Shown: positions 9,337 to 19,176, numbered from the stretch's first letter. The stretch: 64,000 nucleotides of DNA from Thermoleophilaceae bacterium (GCA_036378175.1 DASUWY010000076.1:1-64000), one strand, 5' to 3'. A program made the numbers and translations. The notes: generated by a model not told the origin, from the sequence alone.

Positions 9337-10154
9337 CCGACTTCCACGTACACCTTCGTCCCGACGAGCACCCGAGCGACGCCTCGCGGTACTTCACGCG
9401 CGGCAGCGCCGAGCGCTACCGCGAGGTGGCGAGCGAGCGCGGCATCGAGCTGCTCGGAGTGGCGGAGCACGTGCACCGCTTTCGGCAGTGTCTGGACGTG
9501 TGGCGGCATCCGTTCTGGGAGCGCAACGCCGTGGACGACCTCGACGAATACTGCCGCTTCGTCCGTGAGGAGACGGACCTCAAGCTCGGCATAGAGGCCG
9601 ACTTCGTGGCGGGAGGCGAGGACCGCATGGCGAACCTTCTCGACGCTCGCGAGTGGGACTACGTGGTCGGCTCGGTGCATTTCCTGCGCGACTCCGCGGT
9701 GGACATGGACGAGTGGGACGTGTGGGAGTCGGGCGACCCGGAGAAGGTCTGGCGCCGCTACTTCGAGACGCTGGGCGAGGCGGCGCGGAGCGGCATGTTC
9801 GACATCCTCGCCCATCCCGACCTCGTGAAGGTGTGGGGCGCAGAGCGCCCGCGGCCGGAGGGCGACCTTCGCCGCTTCTACGATCTCGCGATGGACGGCA
9901 TCGGCGAGTCTGACGTGGCGATCGAGGTCTCCACCGCGGGGCTGCGGAAGCCCGTCGGCGAGATCTATCCGGCCCCTGCCTTCCTCGAGATGTGCCTCGA
10001 GGCGGGGCGCCCGGTGGCGCTCTCATCGGACGCGCACGTGCCGGACCAGCTCGGCTTCCGTTACGAGGAGGCGGTGGAGATGCTCGGAGCGATGGGTGTC
10101 ACGGAGATAGCCGACTTCGAGCGCCGGCAGCGTCGCATGGTGCCGCTCGGGTGA
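9330..10154 (+). CDS. PHP domain metal-dependent hydrolase (histidinol-phosphatase-like)
   Basis: The 274-residue protein has the PHP-domain metal ligands in order: DFHVHLRPDE at the N-terminus, GVAEHVH near residue 48, IEADF near 90, GSVHFL near 113, ILAHPDLVK near 160 and SSDAHVPDQLG near 235. PHP enzymes hydrolyse phosphoesters with two or three metals. It most resembles the HisK/histidinol-phosphatase branch, but no his genes are nearby. It lies inside the ispD–ispF pair with start/stop overlaps on both sides (7 and 4 bases). A link to isoprenoid phosphates is possible but unproven; histidine synthesis or sugar-phosphate hydrolysis are alternatives. Confidence 0.88.
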   Translation: MLTDFHVHLRPDEHPSDASRYFTRGSAERYREVASERGIELLGVAEHVHRFRQCLDVWRHPFWERNAVDDLDEYCRFVREETDLKLGIEADFVAGGEDRMANLLDAREWDYVVGSVHFLRDSAVDMDEWDVWESGDPEKVWRRYFETLGEAARSGMFDILAHPDLVKVWGAERPRPEGDLRRFYDLAMDGIGESDVAIEVSTAGLRKPVGEIYPAPAFLEMCLEAGRPVALSSDAHVPDQLGFRYEEAVEMLGAMGVTEIADFERRQRRMVPLG

Positions 10155-10635
10155 GCTCGCGCTCCGGCATCGGGTACGACTCACACCGCTTCGCCGAGGG
10201 GCGGCCGCTGATCCTCGGTGGCGTTGAGGTCCCAAACGCTGAACGCGGGCTCACAGGGCATTCGGATGCGGACGTGCTCACCCATGCGCTGATCGACGCG
10301 CTGCTGGGAGCGGCCGGACTCGGCGACATCGGGCAGCACTTTCCGGACACCGACGAGCGCTATCGCGATGCCGACAGCCTGGCGCTGCTCGAGGAGGTGT
10401 GCGGCTTCCTTTCCGAGCACGGGTGGAGCGTGGTCCATCTCGATGCCACCGTGATCTGCGACGCGCCGAAGCTGTCCCCGCACCGGGACGAGATGCGCTC
10501 CAGGCTTTCGGCGGCAGTGGGGCTGCAGCCGCTCGAGGTGAACGTGAAGTTCACCACCAACGAGGGCCTCGGCTTCATCGGCCGCGAGGAGGGGATGGCG
10601 GCACTCGCGATCGCCACCGTGGAGCGCGGCGGCTG

Positions 10636-10636
<1 letters not shown>
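10151..10636 (+). CDS. ispF: 2-C-methyl-D-erythritol 2,4-cyclodiphosphate synthase
   Basis: IspF closes the cyclodiphosphate ring two steps after IspD. The 161-residue protein shows the metal ligands of GYDSHRF (D10, H12) and the family motifs GHSDADVLTHALIDALLGAAGLGDIG, DTDERYRDADS and NVKFTTNEGLGFIGREEG (read as separate segments). The start is GTG 10151, overlapping the PHP gene stop by 4 bases (GTGA). The frame stays open upstream, but the family N-terminus begins here. It shares one base with cysS. Confidence 0.96.
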
Positions 10637-11999
<1,363 letters not shown>

Positions 12000-12003
<4 letters not shown>

Positions 12004-12692
12004 TCGTCTACGGCCGCAACCCGGTGCGGGAGGCGCTGCGCGGGCGCCGCAGCGTGAAGCGCGTTTGGGCGACGGCGAATGGGGCCCGCGAGGAATGGCT
12101 GGCGGGTGTGGAGGTCCAGCGCGTCGACGATGACGAGCTCGAGCGTCTGTGCGGATCGCCCGACCATCAGGGCCTCTGTGCGGACGCCGGCCACTATCCC
12201 TATGGCGATGCCGCCGAGCTGCTAGGCGATGAGCAGGCGCTTGTGGTCTGCCTCGACCAGATCCAGGACCCCCGCAACCTGGGCGCCATATGCCGCGTGG
12301 CCGAATGCGCCGGTGCCGCGGGCGTGGTGATACCCGAGCGGCGCTCTGCGGAGGTCACCCCGGTGGTGTGCAAGGCGTCCGCGGGCGCGGTGGAGCACCT
12401 TCCCGTGGCGCGCGTGAGGAACATCGCTGACTGGCTCGGCGAGGCGAAGCGGGCGGGGGCGTGGGTCTACGGCGCCTCGGCCGATGGCGTGCCGTACGCG
12501 CAGCCGGACTACCGCGGCCGGGTGGTGCTGGTGCTCGGATCCGAGGGCCGCGGGCTGCGGCCACGGGTCTCCGACGCCTGTGACGAGCTCGTGGCGCTGC
12601 CCCTGCGCGGCCGGATCGAGTCGCTCAACGTGTCGGCAGCCGCGGCGGCGCTTGTTTATGGCGTCCTGCAATTTCGCGCCCAGGCCACTTGA
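12000..12692 (+). CDS. rlmB: 23S rRNA 2'-O-ribose methyltransferase, TrmH/RlmB (SpoU) family
   Basis: This 230-residue SPOUT methyltransferase has a small N-terminal substrate-binding domain (YGRNPVREALRG) and the three knot motifs: NLGAICRVAECAGAAGVVIP near residue 92, LVLGSEGRGLRP near 179, and LPLRGRIESLNVSAAAA near 202. The position after cysS is typical for rlmB, which modifies a G in 23S rRNA domain V, although other TrmH-family targets cannot be excluded. Start is GTG 12000, overlapping the cysS stop by 4 bases. The gene ends a tightly coupled run that began at carD. Confidence 0.93.
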
Positions 12693-12717
12693 CAAGGCTC
12701 CATAACGTCCGTAATAC
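12689..12717 (+). promoter_or_regulatory. Near-consensus housekeeping promoter for the SigH-like gene
   Basis: TTGACA (12689–12694) and TAATAC (12712–12717) are separated by exactly 17 bases. The -35 is a full consensus match, rare in this GC-rich window, and it overlaps the rlmB stop codon. Expected start of transcription is near 12724, giving a 5' leader of about 115 bases. Confidence 0.75.
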
Positions 12718-12735
12718 TCCTGCCATCAGATAAGG

Positions 12736-12766
12736 CTGAAGTTGAGGTTGAGATCTCGGCTTCAGC
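12736..12766 (+). promoter_or_regulatory. Leader hairpin and first copy of a 16-bp repeated motif
   Basis: CTGAAGTTGAGGTTGA (12736–12751) recurs with one mismatch inside the following gene at 12894–12909. Here it also forms one side of a stem, GCTGAAG (12735–12741) with CTTCAGC (12760–12766). It lies 12–27 bases after the predicted transcription start and could be an operator or an RNA element. Confidence 0.5.
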
Positions 12767-12838
12767 GTAAGTCTGGCGCCAGGGGAGGTAGTGCGCCACC
12801 GGCTTTTCAGAGCCCGAGAGGGTTCGGAGAGGACGTTC

Positions 12839-13513
12839 GTGGCTATCTCGACCTCGCCTGCGCGGCCGCTGTCATCGGCCCGAAACTCTCAACCTGAAGT
12901 TCAGGTTGATGATCACTACCTGATCGCCCTCGCGAAGCAGGGCAGGGCCGACGCTTATGACCGGATCGTGCGGCGCTACTACGGCTTCGTGCGGCTGAAG
13001 GCGTCGTCGTACTTCCTGATCGGTGGCGACTCCGACGACCTCATCCAGGAGGGCCTGGTCGGCCTCTACAAGGCCGTGCGCGACTACCGCAGCGATCGCG
13101 AGTCGAGCTTCCGCAACTTCGCCGAGCTCTGCATCACCCGCCAGATCATCACCGCGGTCAAGACGGCCACGCGGAACAAGCACACCCCGCTCAACCAGTA
13201 CGTGTCGTTCTCGCAGACACCGGCCGCGCCGGGCGACAGCGAGCCGACTCTGGACGAGGTTCTCCCCGGGCCGACCGCGCACGACCCCGTGAACCAGGTG
13301 ATCAGCTCTGAGGAGCTGCGCAGCCTCGTGGCCTGCCTCTCGAGCGTGCTGTCCGAGCTCGAGAGCTCCGTGCTCTCGCTCTATCTCGACGGCCATTCCT
13401 ATGAGGCCATCGCCGAGCGGCTCGTGTGCGACACGAAGACGGTGGACAACGCCCTCCAGCGCGTGAAGCGCAAGGTCGGCGCGCACCTGGCGTCGCGGAA
13501 CGTGCCGCTCTAG
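12839..13513 (+). CDS. sigH: RNA polymerase sigma factor, SigH/Spo0H type
   Basis: The 224-residue protein matches the SigH (Spo0H) branch rather than ECF factors: region 2 reads VRLKASSYFLIGGDSDDLIQEGLVGLYKAVRDY, followed by SSFRNFAELCITRQIITAVKTATRNKH (segments), and region 4 ends with LDGHSYEAIAERLVCDTKTVDNALQRVKRKV. GTG 12839 is preferred because GGAGAGG (12826–12832) sits 6 bases upstream. GTG 12791 is also in frame, but its GGAGG is only 2 bases away. The gene has its own strong promoter and follows rlmB, as in other actinobacteria and firmicutes. Target genes are unknown. Confidence 0.93.
   Translation: MAISTSPARPLSSARNSQPEVQVDDHYLIALAKQGRADAYDRIVRRYYGFVRLKASSYFLIGGDSDDLIQEGLVGLYKAVRDYRSDRESSFRNFAELCITRQIITAVKTATRNKHTPLNQYVSFSQTPAAPGDSEPTLDEVLPGPTAHDPVNQVISSEELRSLVACLSSVLSELESSVLSLYLDGHSYEAIAERLVCDTKTVDNALQRVKRKVGAHLASRNVPL
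12890..12908. repeat. 19-bp perfect palindrome inside the SigH-like gene
   Basis: CAACCTGAAGTTCAGGTTG has 9-base arms around a central G and lies about 50 bases into the coding region. Its right part repeats the leader motif at 12736–12751 with 15 of 16 bases identical. Two sites 158 bases apart fit a looping repressor or autoregulator. Confidence 0.6.
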
Positions 13514-13575
13514 GCACCTACGGCCAGCCCCACGGGAGCGCGCGCAAGCCTCGCTCGGTCACCCGTCACCGGCGG

Positions 13576-14031
13576 CTAGGCGTACAGCCAGTAATCGAGC
13601 CACTGCTCGCGCGTGCCGCCAACACGGTCGTAGACGGCCTGCGCGCGGTGGTTGTCGAGCGCGGTCTGCCAGCTGAGTCGCCTGGCGCCGCGCTCGGCGC
13701 ATTCGCGCCGGCACGCGTCGATCAGGGCGTCGGCCGCGCCGCTGCCGCGCGCGGACTCGGATACGAACAGGTCGTTCATCACACCGAGCCGGGCGGCGTC
13801 GGTGGTGGACCACGTCCAGTAGACGGTGGCGAAGCCGATCGCACGGCCGTCCCTGTCCCGCGCTATGAGCTGCACGCCCTCGCGTGCCGGATCGGCGATC
13901 AGCGCGCGCGACAGCGCGAGCAGAGCGTCGTCGCTCGGACTGACTTTGTAGAAGTCGCAGTAGGCGCGCATCAGCGGAAGGAGCTCCTCGAGGTCGCTCT
14001 CCGCCACCCGGCTGATCGCGATCTCAGTCAC
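13576..14031 (-). CDS. GNAT family N-acetyltransferase
   Basis: This 151-residue protein has the acetyl-CoA-binding GNAT core: VMNDLFVSESARGSGAADALIDACRREC forms beta4 and the R/Q-x-x-G-x-G/A loop (residues 82–110), and TALDNHRAQAVYDRVGG is motif B. The substrate is unknown. The GTG start overlaps the stop of the CGNR gene by 4 bases, so the two form a coupled minus-strand operon. It ends convergently 62 bases from the SigH-like gene. Confidence 0.88.
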   Translation of the reverse strand: MTEIAISRVAESDLEELLPLMRAYCDFYKVSPSDDALLALSRALIADPAREGVQLIARDRDGRAIGFATVYWTWSTTDAARLGVMNDLFVSESARGSGAADALIDACRRECAERGARRLSWQTALDNHRAQAVYDRVGGTREQWLDYWLYA

Positions 14032-14642
14032 CGTCGTGAACGCCTTCGCCGGTTACGTTGCCGGTACGCGCGCGCCTTTGACCGGGAGCCGCAGACGGAC
14101 ATGGAGCACCAGGCGCTCGCCTGGTTGCGGGAATAGTCGTAGAAGGCCCAGCCGCAGTCGTCCCCCGGGCAGGCCTTGAAGCGCGCCCACGTACCGTCGA
14201 GCTGCGCGCGCGCCACGATCCCGAGAAGCAGCGCAAATGCGCCGTCGATGTCGCGCTCGTACAACTCGAGGCTCGGCCCATCGCGATGGAACTGAATCAG
14301 GACCGCCGGACGCGCCGCCGCAGCACGGTTGAGCTTTTCCACGGCCTGCTGGTCCCAGGCCGCACCGTTGTTCGCGGCGAGCATCGCGCGCAGGCCCTCG
14401 CGGATGTCGAGTGCGCGCCGCAGGTCCGCCCGCGAGATCTTCGCCGCGCACGCACGGTCGAGCAGCCCCCGTGCTTCGAGCCAGGACGCCAGAGCGCTCG
14501 GAGAGTGAAGGAGCTCGGCGCCGTGCTCGTGTGCGAGGTCGTAATGCGAGTTCACGAACGCCTGCACGAGCCCGAGTTCCCCGGGCGCCGGCTCGCGCCC
14601 GCCCGACTGCGGGCCCGCGCTGTAGTCGAAGCCGCCCTCCAT
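14028..14642 (-). CDS. CGNR zinc-finger (ABATE) domain protein, probable transcription regulator
   Basis: The N-terminal ABATE-type region (residues 15–140, including LVQAFVNSHYDLAHEHGAELL) may bind a small ligand. The C-terminal treble-clef zinc finger reads CPGDDCGWAFYDYSRN and then WCSMSVCGSRSKARAYR. Four cysteines are kept, but the namesake CGNR is CGSR here. Such proteins are thought to act as transcription factors. ATG 14642 is chosen over the adjacent GTG 14645. A basic tail (RQRNRRRRSRR) ends the protein. A GCTATA-containing segment at 14655–14662 lies between this gene and the divergent zinc-ribbon gene and could hold both -10 boxes. Confidence 0.85.
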   Translation of the reverse strand: MEGGFDYSAGPQSGGREPAPGELGLVQAFVNSHYDLAHEHGAELLHSPSALASWLEARGLLDRACAAKISRADLRRALDIREGLRAMLAANNGAAWDQQAVEKLNRAAAARPAVLIQFHRDGPSLELYERDIDGAFALLLGIVARAQLDGTWARFKACPGDDCGWAFYDYSRNQASAWCSMSVCGSRSKARAYRQRNRRRRSRR

Positions 14643-14673
14643 CACTGGCGTGATGCTATACGCTGGTGACGCT

Positions 14674-15426
14674 ATGCCGGACGATTGGGATTCGTCACCG
14701 GTCTGGGCGGAAGCCAGGGCGCGGACTCGCGCCGAGGTTCAGGCCGCATTCGCTCCCAGGGAACGCACGTGCCCCGCGTGCGGCCACAGTGCAGCCACGG
14801 CATCGCGGAATTGCCCCGCCTGTGGCAGCTCGTACGTGATCGTGCAGCCGAAGCTCTCGAAGCGGGCGAAGCTCACGATCGCCGGAGCCGCTCTGGCGGT
14901 GCTCGCGGCCGCCGGCATCGCCTGGGTGCTCAGCTCGCCGTCGATCGACCGCACCAAGGAGGCCAACGCGCGGCGCAGCGCGGCGCAGGAGGCCGCCTTC
15001 ATTCACAGCGAGCGGCTGCGCCTCGAGGCGGACCAGCGCCTGCACCGCGCCCGCGGCGTCCGCGCCGGAGAGGGACGAGCGGCGCTCGTGGCGGACCTCC
15101 AGACCGCGATCACCGCCGATGCTCGCTCGCGCGTGCGCGCCGGCACGATTCAGGGTCCGATCCACCGGACCGCCTGCCAGGCGATCACGTTCGGGCCGCT
15201 CGCGCCGAACGCCGCGCGCGGCGGCTACCAGTGCGTGGCGGTGAACGCCGACATCCCGAAGGGAACCGAGGTGGGCGGGCAGCTCGGCTATCCGTTCTGG
15301 GCGATCGTGGACTACCGCCACGGCACGTTCGCGTGGTGCAAGATCAATCCCAAGCCGGGGGAGATGGCGACGCAGACCCACGAGCCCGTGGTGGACCCGC
15401 CCGCGGGCTGCAACCTGCACATCTGA
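14674..15426 (+). CDS. Membrane protein with N-terminal double zinc ribbon, unknown function
   Basis: The 250-residue protein has two CxxC pairs (CPACGH and CPACGSS, residues 30–55), a basic stretch, one membrane segment near residues 69–88 (LTIAGAALAVLAAAGIAWVL), a helical region rich in R/E/A, and a C-terminal globular part with conserved-looking Cys and Trp residues (YPFWAIVDYRHGTFAWCKIN). The ribbon should lie in the cytoplasm and the C-terminal part outside. ATG 14674 is chosen because the 8 residues before it, from an upstream ATG at 14650, look unrelated. No function can be assigned. Confidence 0.75.
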   Translation: MPDDWDSSPVWAEARARTRAEVQAAFAPRERTCPACGHSAATASRNCPACGSSYVIVQPKLSKRAKLTIAGAALAVLAAAGIAWVLSSPSIDRTKEANARRSAAQEAAFIHSERLRLEADQRLHRARGVRAGEGRAALVADLQTAITADARSRVRAGTIQGPIHRTACQAITFGPLAPNAARGGYQCVAVNADIPKGTEVGGQLGYPFWAIVDYRHGTFAWCKINPKPGEMATQTHEPVVDPPAGCNLHI

Positions 15427-15465
15427 GAGTTACGCTGCGCGCCTTCCCGACGAAGGAGACACGCC

Positions 15466-16152
15466 TTGCAGATCACCACTCACGGCGAGCACCTCGTGAA
15501 GCTCACGCGCCTGCGGGCCGTGAACGCGTACCTCGTGCGGGAGGAGGACGGCTTCACCTTGGTCGACACCATGATCATGCGCAGCGGAAAGCAAATCCTC
15601 GACGCCGCGCGGCAGCACGGTGGCGAGATCAAGCGGATCGCGCTCACCCACGCGCACAGCGACCACGTGGGATCGGTCGACGAGCTGGCCCAGAGCATCC
15701 CGGGCGTGGAGGTCCTGATCTCCACCCGCGACGCGCGCTTCATCCGCGGGGACAAGAGCCTCGACCCGGCCGAGCAGGAGGGGAAGGCGCGCGGCGGCTT
15801 TCCGAAGTTGAAGACGCAACCCGCGCGCACGTTCGAGCCGGGAGAGAGAATCGGCTCGCTGGAAGTGATCGCCGCTCCGGGTCATACGCCAGGGCACGTC
15901 GCGTTCCTTGACACGCGCGACCAGACGCTGATCGCGGGCGACGCCTACACCACCATCGGCGGCGTGCACACCTCGGCGAAGGCGCCGTGGCAGTTTCCGT
16001 TCGCGGCCACCGCCACCTGGCACAAGCCCACCGAGGTGCAGACTGCCCGCGAGCTGCGCGGGCTCAACCCGACCCGGCTGGCCGTGGGTCACGGCCGGGT
16101 TGTGGAGAACCCGGGCGCTGCGATGGAGGCCGCGATCCTGGAAGCGAGCTGA
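15466..16152 (+). CDS. MBL-fold metallo-hydrolase
   Basis: This 228-residue metallo-beta-lactamase-fold protein has the zinc-binding HAHSDH motif (THAHSDHVGS near residue 62), PGHTPGHVAFL near 143, a metal-bridging Asp in IAGDAYTTIGG near 163, and a final His in AVGHGRVV near 207. The TTG start has a good AAGGAG site 7 bases upstream. Substrate is unknown; glyoxalase II-like, lactonase and arylsulfatase-like relatives share the fold. Its last 89 bases overlap the end of the convergent histidine kinase gene. Confidence 0.9.
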   Translation: MQITTHGEHLVKLTRLRAVNAYLVREEDGFTLVDTMIMRSGKQILDAARQHGGEIKRIALTHAHSDHVGSVDELAQSIPGVEVLISTRDARFIRGDKSLDPAEQEGKARGGFPKLKTQPARTFEPGERIGSLEVIAAPGHTPGHVAFLDTRDQTLIAGDAYTTIGGVHTSAKAPWQFPFAATATWHKPTEVQTARELRGLNPTRLAVGHGRVVENPGAAMEAAILEAS

Positions 16153-17542
16153 TCCGCTCGTCGGTGGCGGGCATCGATACGGCTTCGGCCGGGAACGCCA
16201 GCTCGAGCACCGCGCCCCCGCCCTCGGCGTTGGCGGCCGCAACTGAGGCGCCGTGCGCCTCCGCCACCTGGCGCACGATGGCGAGGCCGAGGCCGGAACC
16301 GGGCAGGCCGCGGGCATCGCTCGCGCGGTAGAAGCGGTCGAACACGCGCGGGAGGTCCTCCTCGGGTATCCCCGGCCCGTAGTCGCGCACCGTTAGCGTG
16401 CCGCGCCGAAGAGCCACGTCCACGGGGGCTCCCGGCCGGTTCCACTTGGCCGCGTTGTCGAGCAGGTTGTCGATGGCGCGCCCGAGCCGGTCGGGATCGC
16501 CGCGCACCACGGCCGGCTCGAGCTCCTCGGCGAACTCGGTGCCCGTGGCGCGGCGGCGGGCCTTTTCAACGCACGCGGCGATGAGCTCGTCGAGCCGCAA
16601 CTCCTGCATCAGCGTGTCAGGCTGCGCGCCGCGCGCGAGGTCGACCACGTCGCCCACGAGCGCGGTGAGCTCGTCGAGCTCGAGCTGCACGTCGCGCATG
16701 AGCCTCTCGCGCTCCTCCTGCGGCATCGCGTTCGCGCGCGCGAGGACCTGGATGTTGGTACGCATGCTGGCAAGCGGCGTCCGCAGCTCGTGCGAGGCGT
16801 CCGCCACAAGCTGCCGCTGGGACTCCACCGAGCTCTCGAGCGCGTCGAGCGTGGTGTTGAAGCTGCGCGCCAGCCGGCTGATCTCGTCGTCGCCCTCGAC
16901 GGTGAGCCGGCGCCCCGTGGGTTCGCCCGTTACGGCTTCCGTCTCCTCGGTGAAGCGGCGCACGGGCTGCAGCGCTGTGCGCGACACCACCCACCCAAGG
17001 CCCGCGGCAAGCAGGATCCCGGCGCCGGTGATGCCCACCAGCAGCAGGCGGAGTGAGCGGAGGGTGTGGTCGGTCTCGGTGAGCGGACGCGCGATCTGAA
17101 CCGCGTAGCCAGGCTCGATTGGCGCCGTGAGCACGCGAAGATGGATTCCGGCGGCGTGCTGATCCGCGAGGAAGCCCGGACGCGTGCCCGCGGCCACCTG
17201 CCGCGCCGCGGCGGTGACCGGCAAGCCGGGACGCAGCTCCGGATGCCCGGCGAGAAGGCCCGCGGGAGTGACGAGCTGGACGTATCCGGCCGCACCTCCG
17301 AACGCGGGCGGCGGCAGCGCCGCACCCAGCACGCCCGGCTGCTGGGCGCTCAGGACGAACTTGCGTAGCCCGTCCACGACGTCGGCGCGACTCTCGAGCG
17401 CCTGGTCCACCTGGCCGCGCAGCTTCGCCCTCACCGCGAAGTACCCCGCCACCGAGGCGAGCGCCACGGCCACTGCCACGGCCGCCGCCGCCGCGAGCGA
17501 CAGGCGGGCCCCGAGCGACGAGGGGAGGGCCAGGCGTCTCAT
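16064..17542 (-). CDS. Sensor histidine kinase, HAMP–HisKA–HATPase_c
   Basis: The 492-residue kinase has a first membrane helix (residues 12–37), a periplasmic sensor region (38–160), a second helix (163–187), HAMP (188–240), the phosphoacceptor H251 in ASHELRTP, the N box NLLDN near 359, and G boxes DYGPGIPEE near 387 and GSGLGLAIV near 414. This layout matches MprB-like kinases. It overlaps the response regulator gene by 4 bases (ATGA), so the pair is coupled. About 45 Pro/Ser/Arg-rich residues extend past the ATPase domain and are encoded opposite the MBL gene. The signal sensed is unknown. Confidence 0.93.
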   Translation of the reverse strand: MRRLALPSSLGARLSLAAAAAVAVAVALASVAGYFAVRAKLRGQVDQALESRADVVDGLRKFVLSAQQPGVLGAALPPPAFGGAAGYVQLVTPAGLLAGHPELRPGLPVTAAARQVAAGTRPGFLADQHAAGIHLRVLTAPIEPGYAVQIARPLTETDHTLRSLRLLLVGITGAGILLAAGLGWVVSRTALQPVRRFTEETEAVTGEPTGRRLTVEGDDEISRLARSFNTTLDALESSVESQRQLVADASHELRTPLASMRTNIQVLARANAMPQEERERLMRDVQLELDELTALVGDVVDLARGAQPDTLMQELRLDELIAACVEKARRRATGTEFAEELEPAVVRGDPDRLGRAIDNLLDNAAKWNRPGAPVDVALRRGTLTVRDYGPGIPEEDLPRVFDRFYRASDARGLPGSGLGLAIVRQVAEAHGASVAAANAEGGGAVLELAFPAEAVSMPATDERISSLPGSRPPSQRPGSPQPGRDPRPAGSG

Positions 17543-18219
17543 TCCGCTCTCAACACATACCCCACGCCGCGCACCGTGTGGATCAGGCGCGACTCGCCGC
17601 CCGCCTCGAGCTTGCGGCGCAGGTAGCCGACGTACACGCCAAGAGAGTTCGATGCCGGACCGAAGTCGTAACCCCACACGCGCTCGTGGATGAGCGAGCG
17701 GGACAGCACGCGGCGCGGGTTGAGCATGAACAGCTCGAGCAGCAGGAACTCGGTGCGCGTGAGCTCGATGCGCCGCTCGCCGCGGCGGGCCTCGTGCGCG
17801 TTGGCGTCGAGCATGAGGTCGGCAAAGCGGAGCTGATCGTGGCCATCGGTACCGAGCGTACGGCGCAGGAGCGCGCGCAGGCGGGCGATCAGCTCGTCGA
17901 GGTCGAACGGCTTCACGAGGTAGTCGTCCGCCCCCGCCTCGAGTCCCTCCACGCGGTCGGACACCGCGTCGCGCGCGGTGAGCATGAGGACCGGAACGCG
18001 GTCGCCGCCCTGGCGCAGACGCCGGCACACCTCGAGGCCGTCCATGTCCGGCATCAGGACGTCGAGCACCACCACGTCGGCGCGGCCGCTGCCTACCGTG
18101 TCGAGCGCCTCGCGCCCACCGGACGCGAGCTCCACCTCATAGCCCTCCAGGACGAGCGCGCGCCGCAGCGACTCACGTACCGCGCGCTCGTCGTCCGCAA
18201 CAAGAACCCGTACGCTCAT
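17539..18219 (-). CDS. OmpR-family response regulator
   Basis: The 226-residue regulator has an N-terminal receiver domain with acidic pocket D9/D10, phosphoacceptor D53 (VLDVLMPD), the T of MLTARD and the K of LVKPFD. The C-terminal winged helix has [20 protein letters not shown] (segments) and the [15 protein letters not shown] recognition helix. It is closest in layout to MprA/TcrR-type actinobacterial regulators. The start codon is ATG 18219; an inverted repeat (18254–18272) lies 35 bases upstream and may be an autoregulatory site. Confidence 0.95.
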   Translation of the reverse strand: MSVRVLVADDERAVRESLRRALVLEGYEVELASGGREALDTVGSGRADVVVLDVLMPDMDGLEVCRRLRQGGDRVPVLMLTARDAVSDRVEGLEAGADDYLVKPFDLDELIARLRALLRRTLGTDGHDQLRFADLMLDANAHEARRGERRIELTRTEFLLLELFMLNPRRVLSRSLIHERVWGYDFGPASNSLGVYVGYLRRKLEAGGESRLIHTVRGVGYVLRAE

Positions 18220-18253
18220 TTCTCCGCGTAGACGCTAGACGGAGGTTGCGCAA

Positions 18254-18272
18254 ACGCGCGCGATACGCGCGT
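18254..18272. promoter_or_regulatory. Inverted repeat upstream of the two-component operon
   Basis: ACGCGCG-CGATA-CGCGCGT is a perfect 7-base inverted repeat with a 5-base spacer. It lies 35–53 bases before the response regulator ATG and is a candidate operator, or part of the end of the aquaporin-side transcript. Confidence 0.4.
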
Positions 18273-18334
18273 AAGAACTCGCGAAGAAAACGGCCCCGGC
18301 GTCGTGGCCGAGCCGCTCGAGCGGGCGCACCAGC

Positions 18335-19123
18335 TCAGCTGAGCTTGCCGCTACCCGCCGCGCGGCTGATGATGCTGCCGCCTGGCCCACGCAGGACGAT
18401 CGCGAACAGAACCGCCAGCAGCGCGCCGGCGAAGGGTCCGACGAGGTAGATCCAGAAGCCGCCGAAGTCGCCGCGGATCAGGTCGGGCGCAAACGATCGT
18501 GCCGGGTTCATCGACGCGCCGCTGATCGGACTCGCCCACAGCCCGGCGAGCACGATGTAGCCGCCCACGGCCACGGCGGAAAGCGCGCCCACATTCTGTG
18601 CGCCAGATGCGGTGCCGAGGATCGTGCTCACGAGCCCGGCGGTGAGGGCCAGCTCGATCAGCATCGCCTGCCAGTCGTGGATACCGGCCCCCGCCACCGT
18701 GGCTCCCAGCTCGGCCACGTTGCCGATCACCGCGCGCAGGAACAGGATCGCGAGCGACGCCCCCATGAGCTGGGCGACGATGTAGCCGACCGAACGCCGC
18801 CACGGGAAGTCCGAGCGCAGCCCGAACGCGATCGTCACGACCGGGTTGAGGTGGGCGCCAGATACCGCGCCCATGAAGAGGATGATCGCCATCACCGTGA
18901 GCCCCGGAGCGGCCACCGCGGCCGTGCGGCTGATCTGACCACCGCTGGCCGCGTTCACCATCGGCGCGCCCGCCCCGGCCATCACCAGCATGAAGGTGCC
19001 GAGGATCTCGGAGAAGAGCCGCCGCCACTCGAGCGTGGGATCGTCGAAGTCCTGGATCGCTGGATACTCGAGAGCGAGGAGCGCACGCCAGCGGCGATGC
19101 GCGTCATCCGTCCTACTCGCCAT
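18335..19123 (-). CDS. MIP/aquaporin family channel
   Basis: The 262-residue membrane protein has six predicted helices and the two half-helix signature loops of aquaporins. The second is standard (ASMNPARSF, near residue 210), but the first is AHLNPVVT near 95, with NPV instead of NPA. Transport of water, glycerol or other small neutral solutes across the plasma membrane is likely. The N-terminal 40 residues are hydrophilic and longer than in AqpZ. The change in the first NPA loop can widen selectivity in known MIPs, so the substrate is left open. Confidence 0.9.
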   Translation of the reverse strand: MASRTDDAHRRWRALLALEYPAIQDFDDPTLEWRRLFSEILGTFMLVMAGAGAPMVNAASGGQISRTAAVAAPGLTVMAIILFMGAVSGAHLNPVVTIAFGLRSDFPWRRSVGYIVAQLMGASLAILFLRAVIGNVAELGATVAGAGIHDWQAMLIELALTAGLVSTILGTASGAQNVGALSAVAVGGYIVLAGLWASPISGASMNPARSFAPDLIRGDFGGFWIYLVGPFAGALLAVLFAIVLRGPGGSIISRAAGSGKLS

Positions 19124-19176
19124 GCGCGCGACCGTACGGCCGGCGCGGGGTGCCTACCTCATACGAACAGGGTGAG

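Noticed and set aside
16064-18028. A single 654-codon minus-strand protein covering the kinase and part of the regulator
   Set aside because: The extra N-terminal part is an off-frame reading of the response regulator gene. The real kinase starts at 17542.
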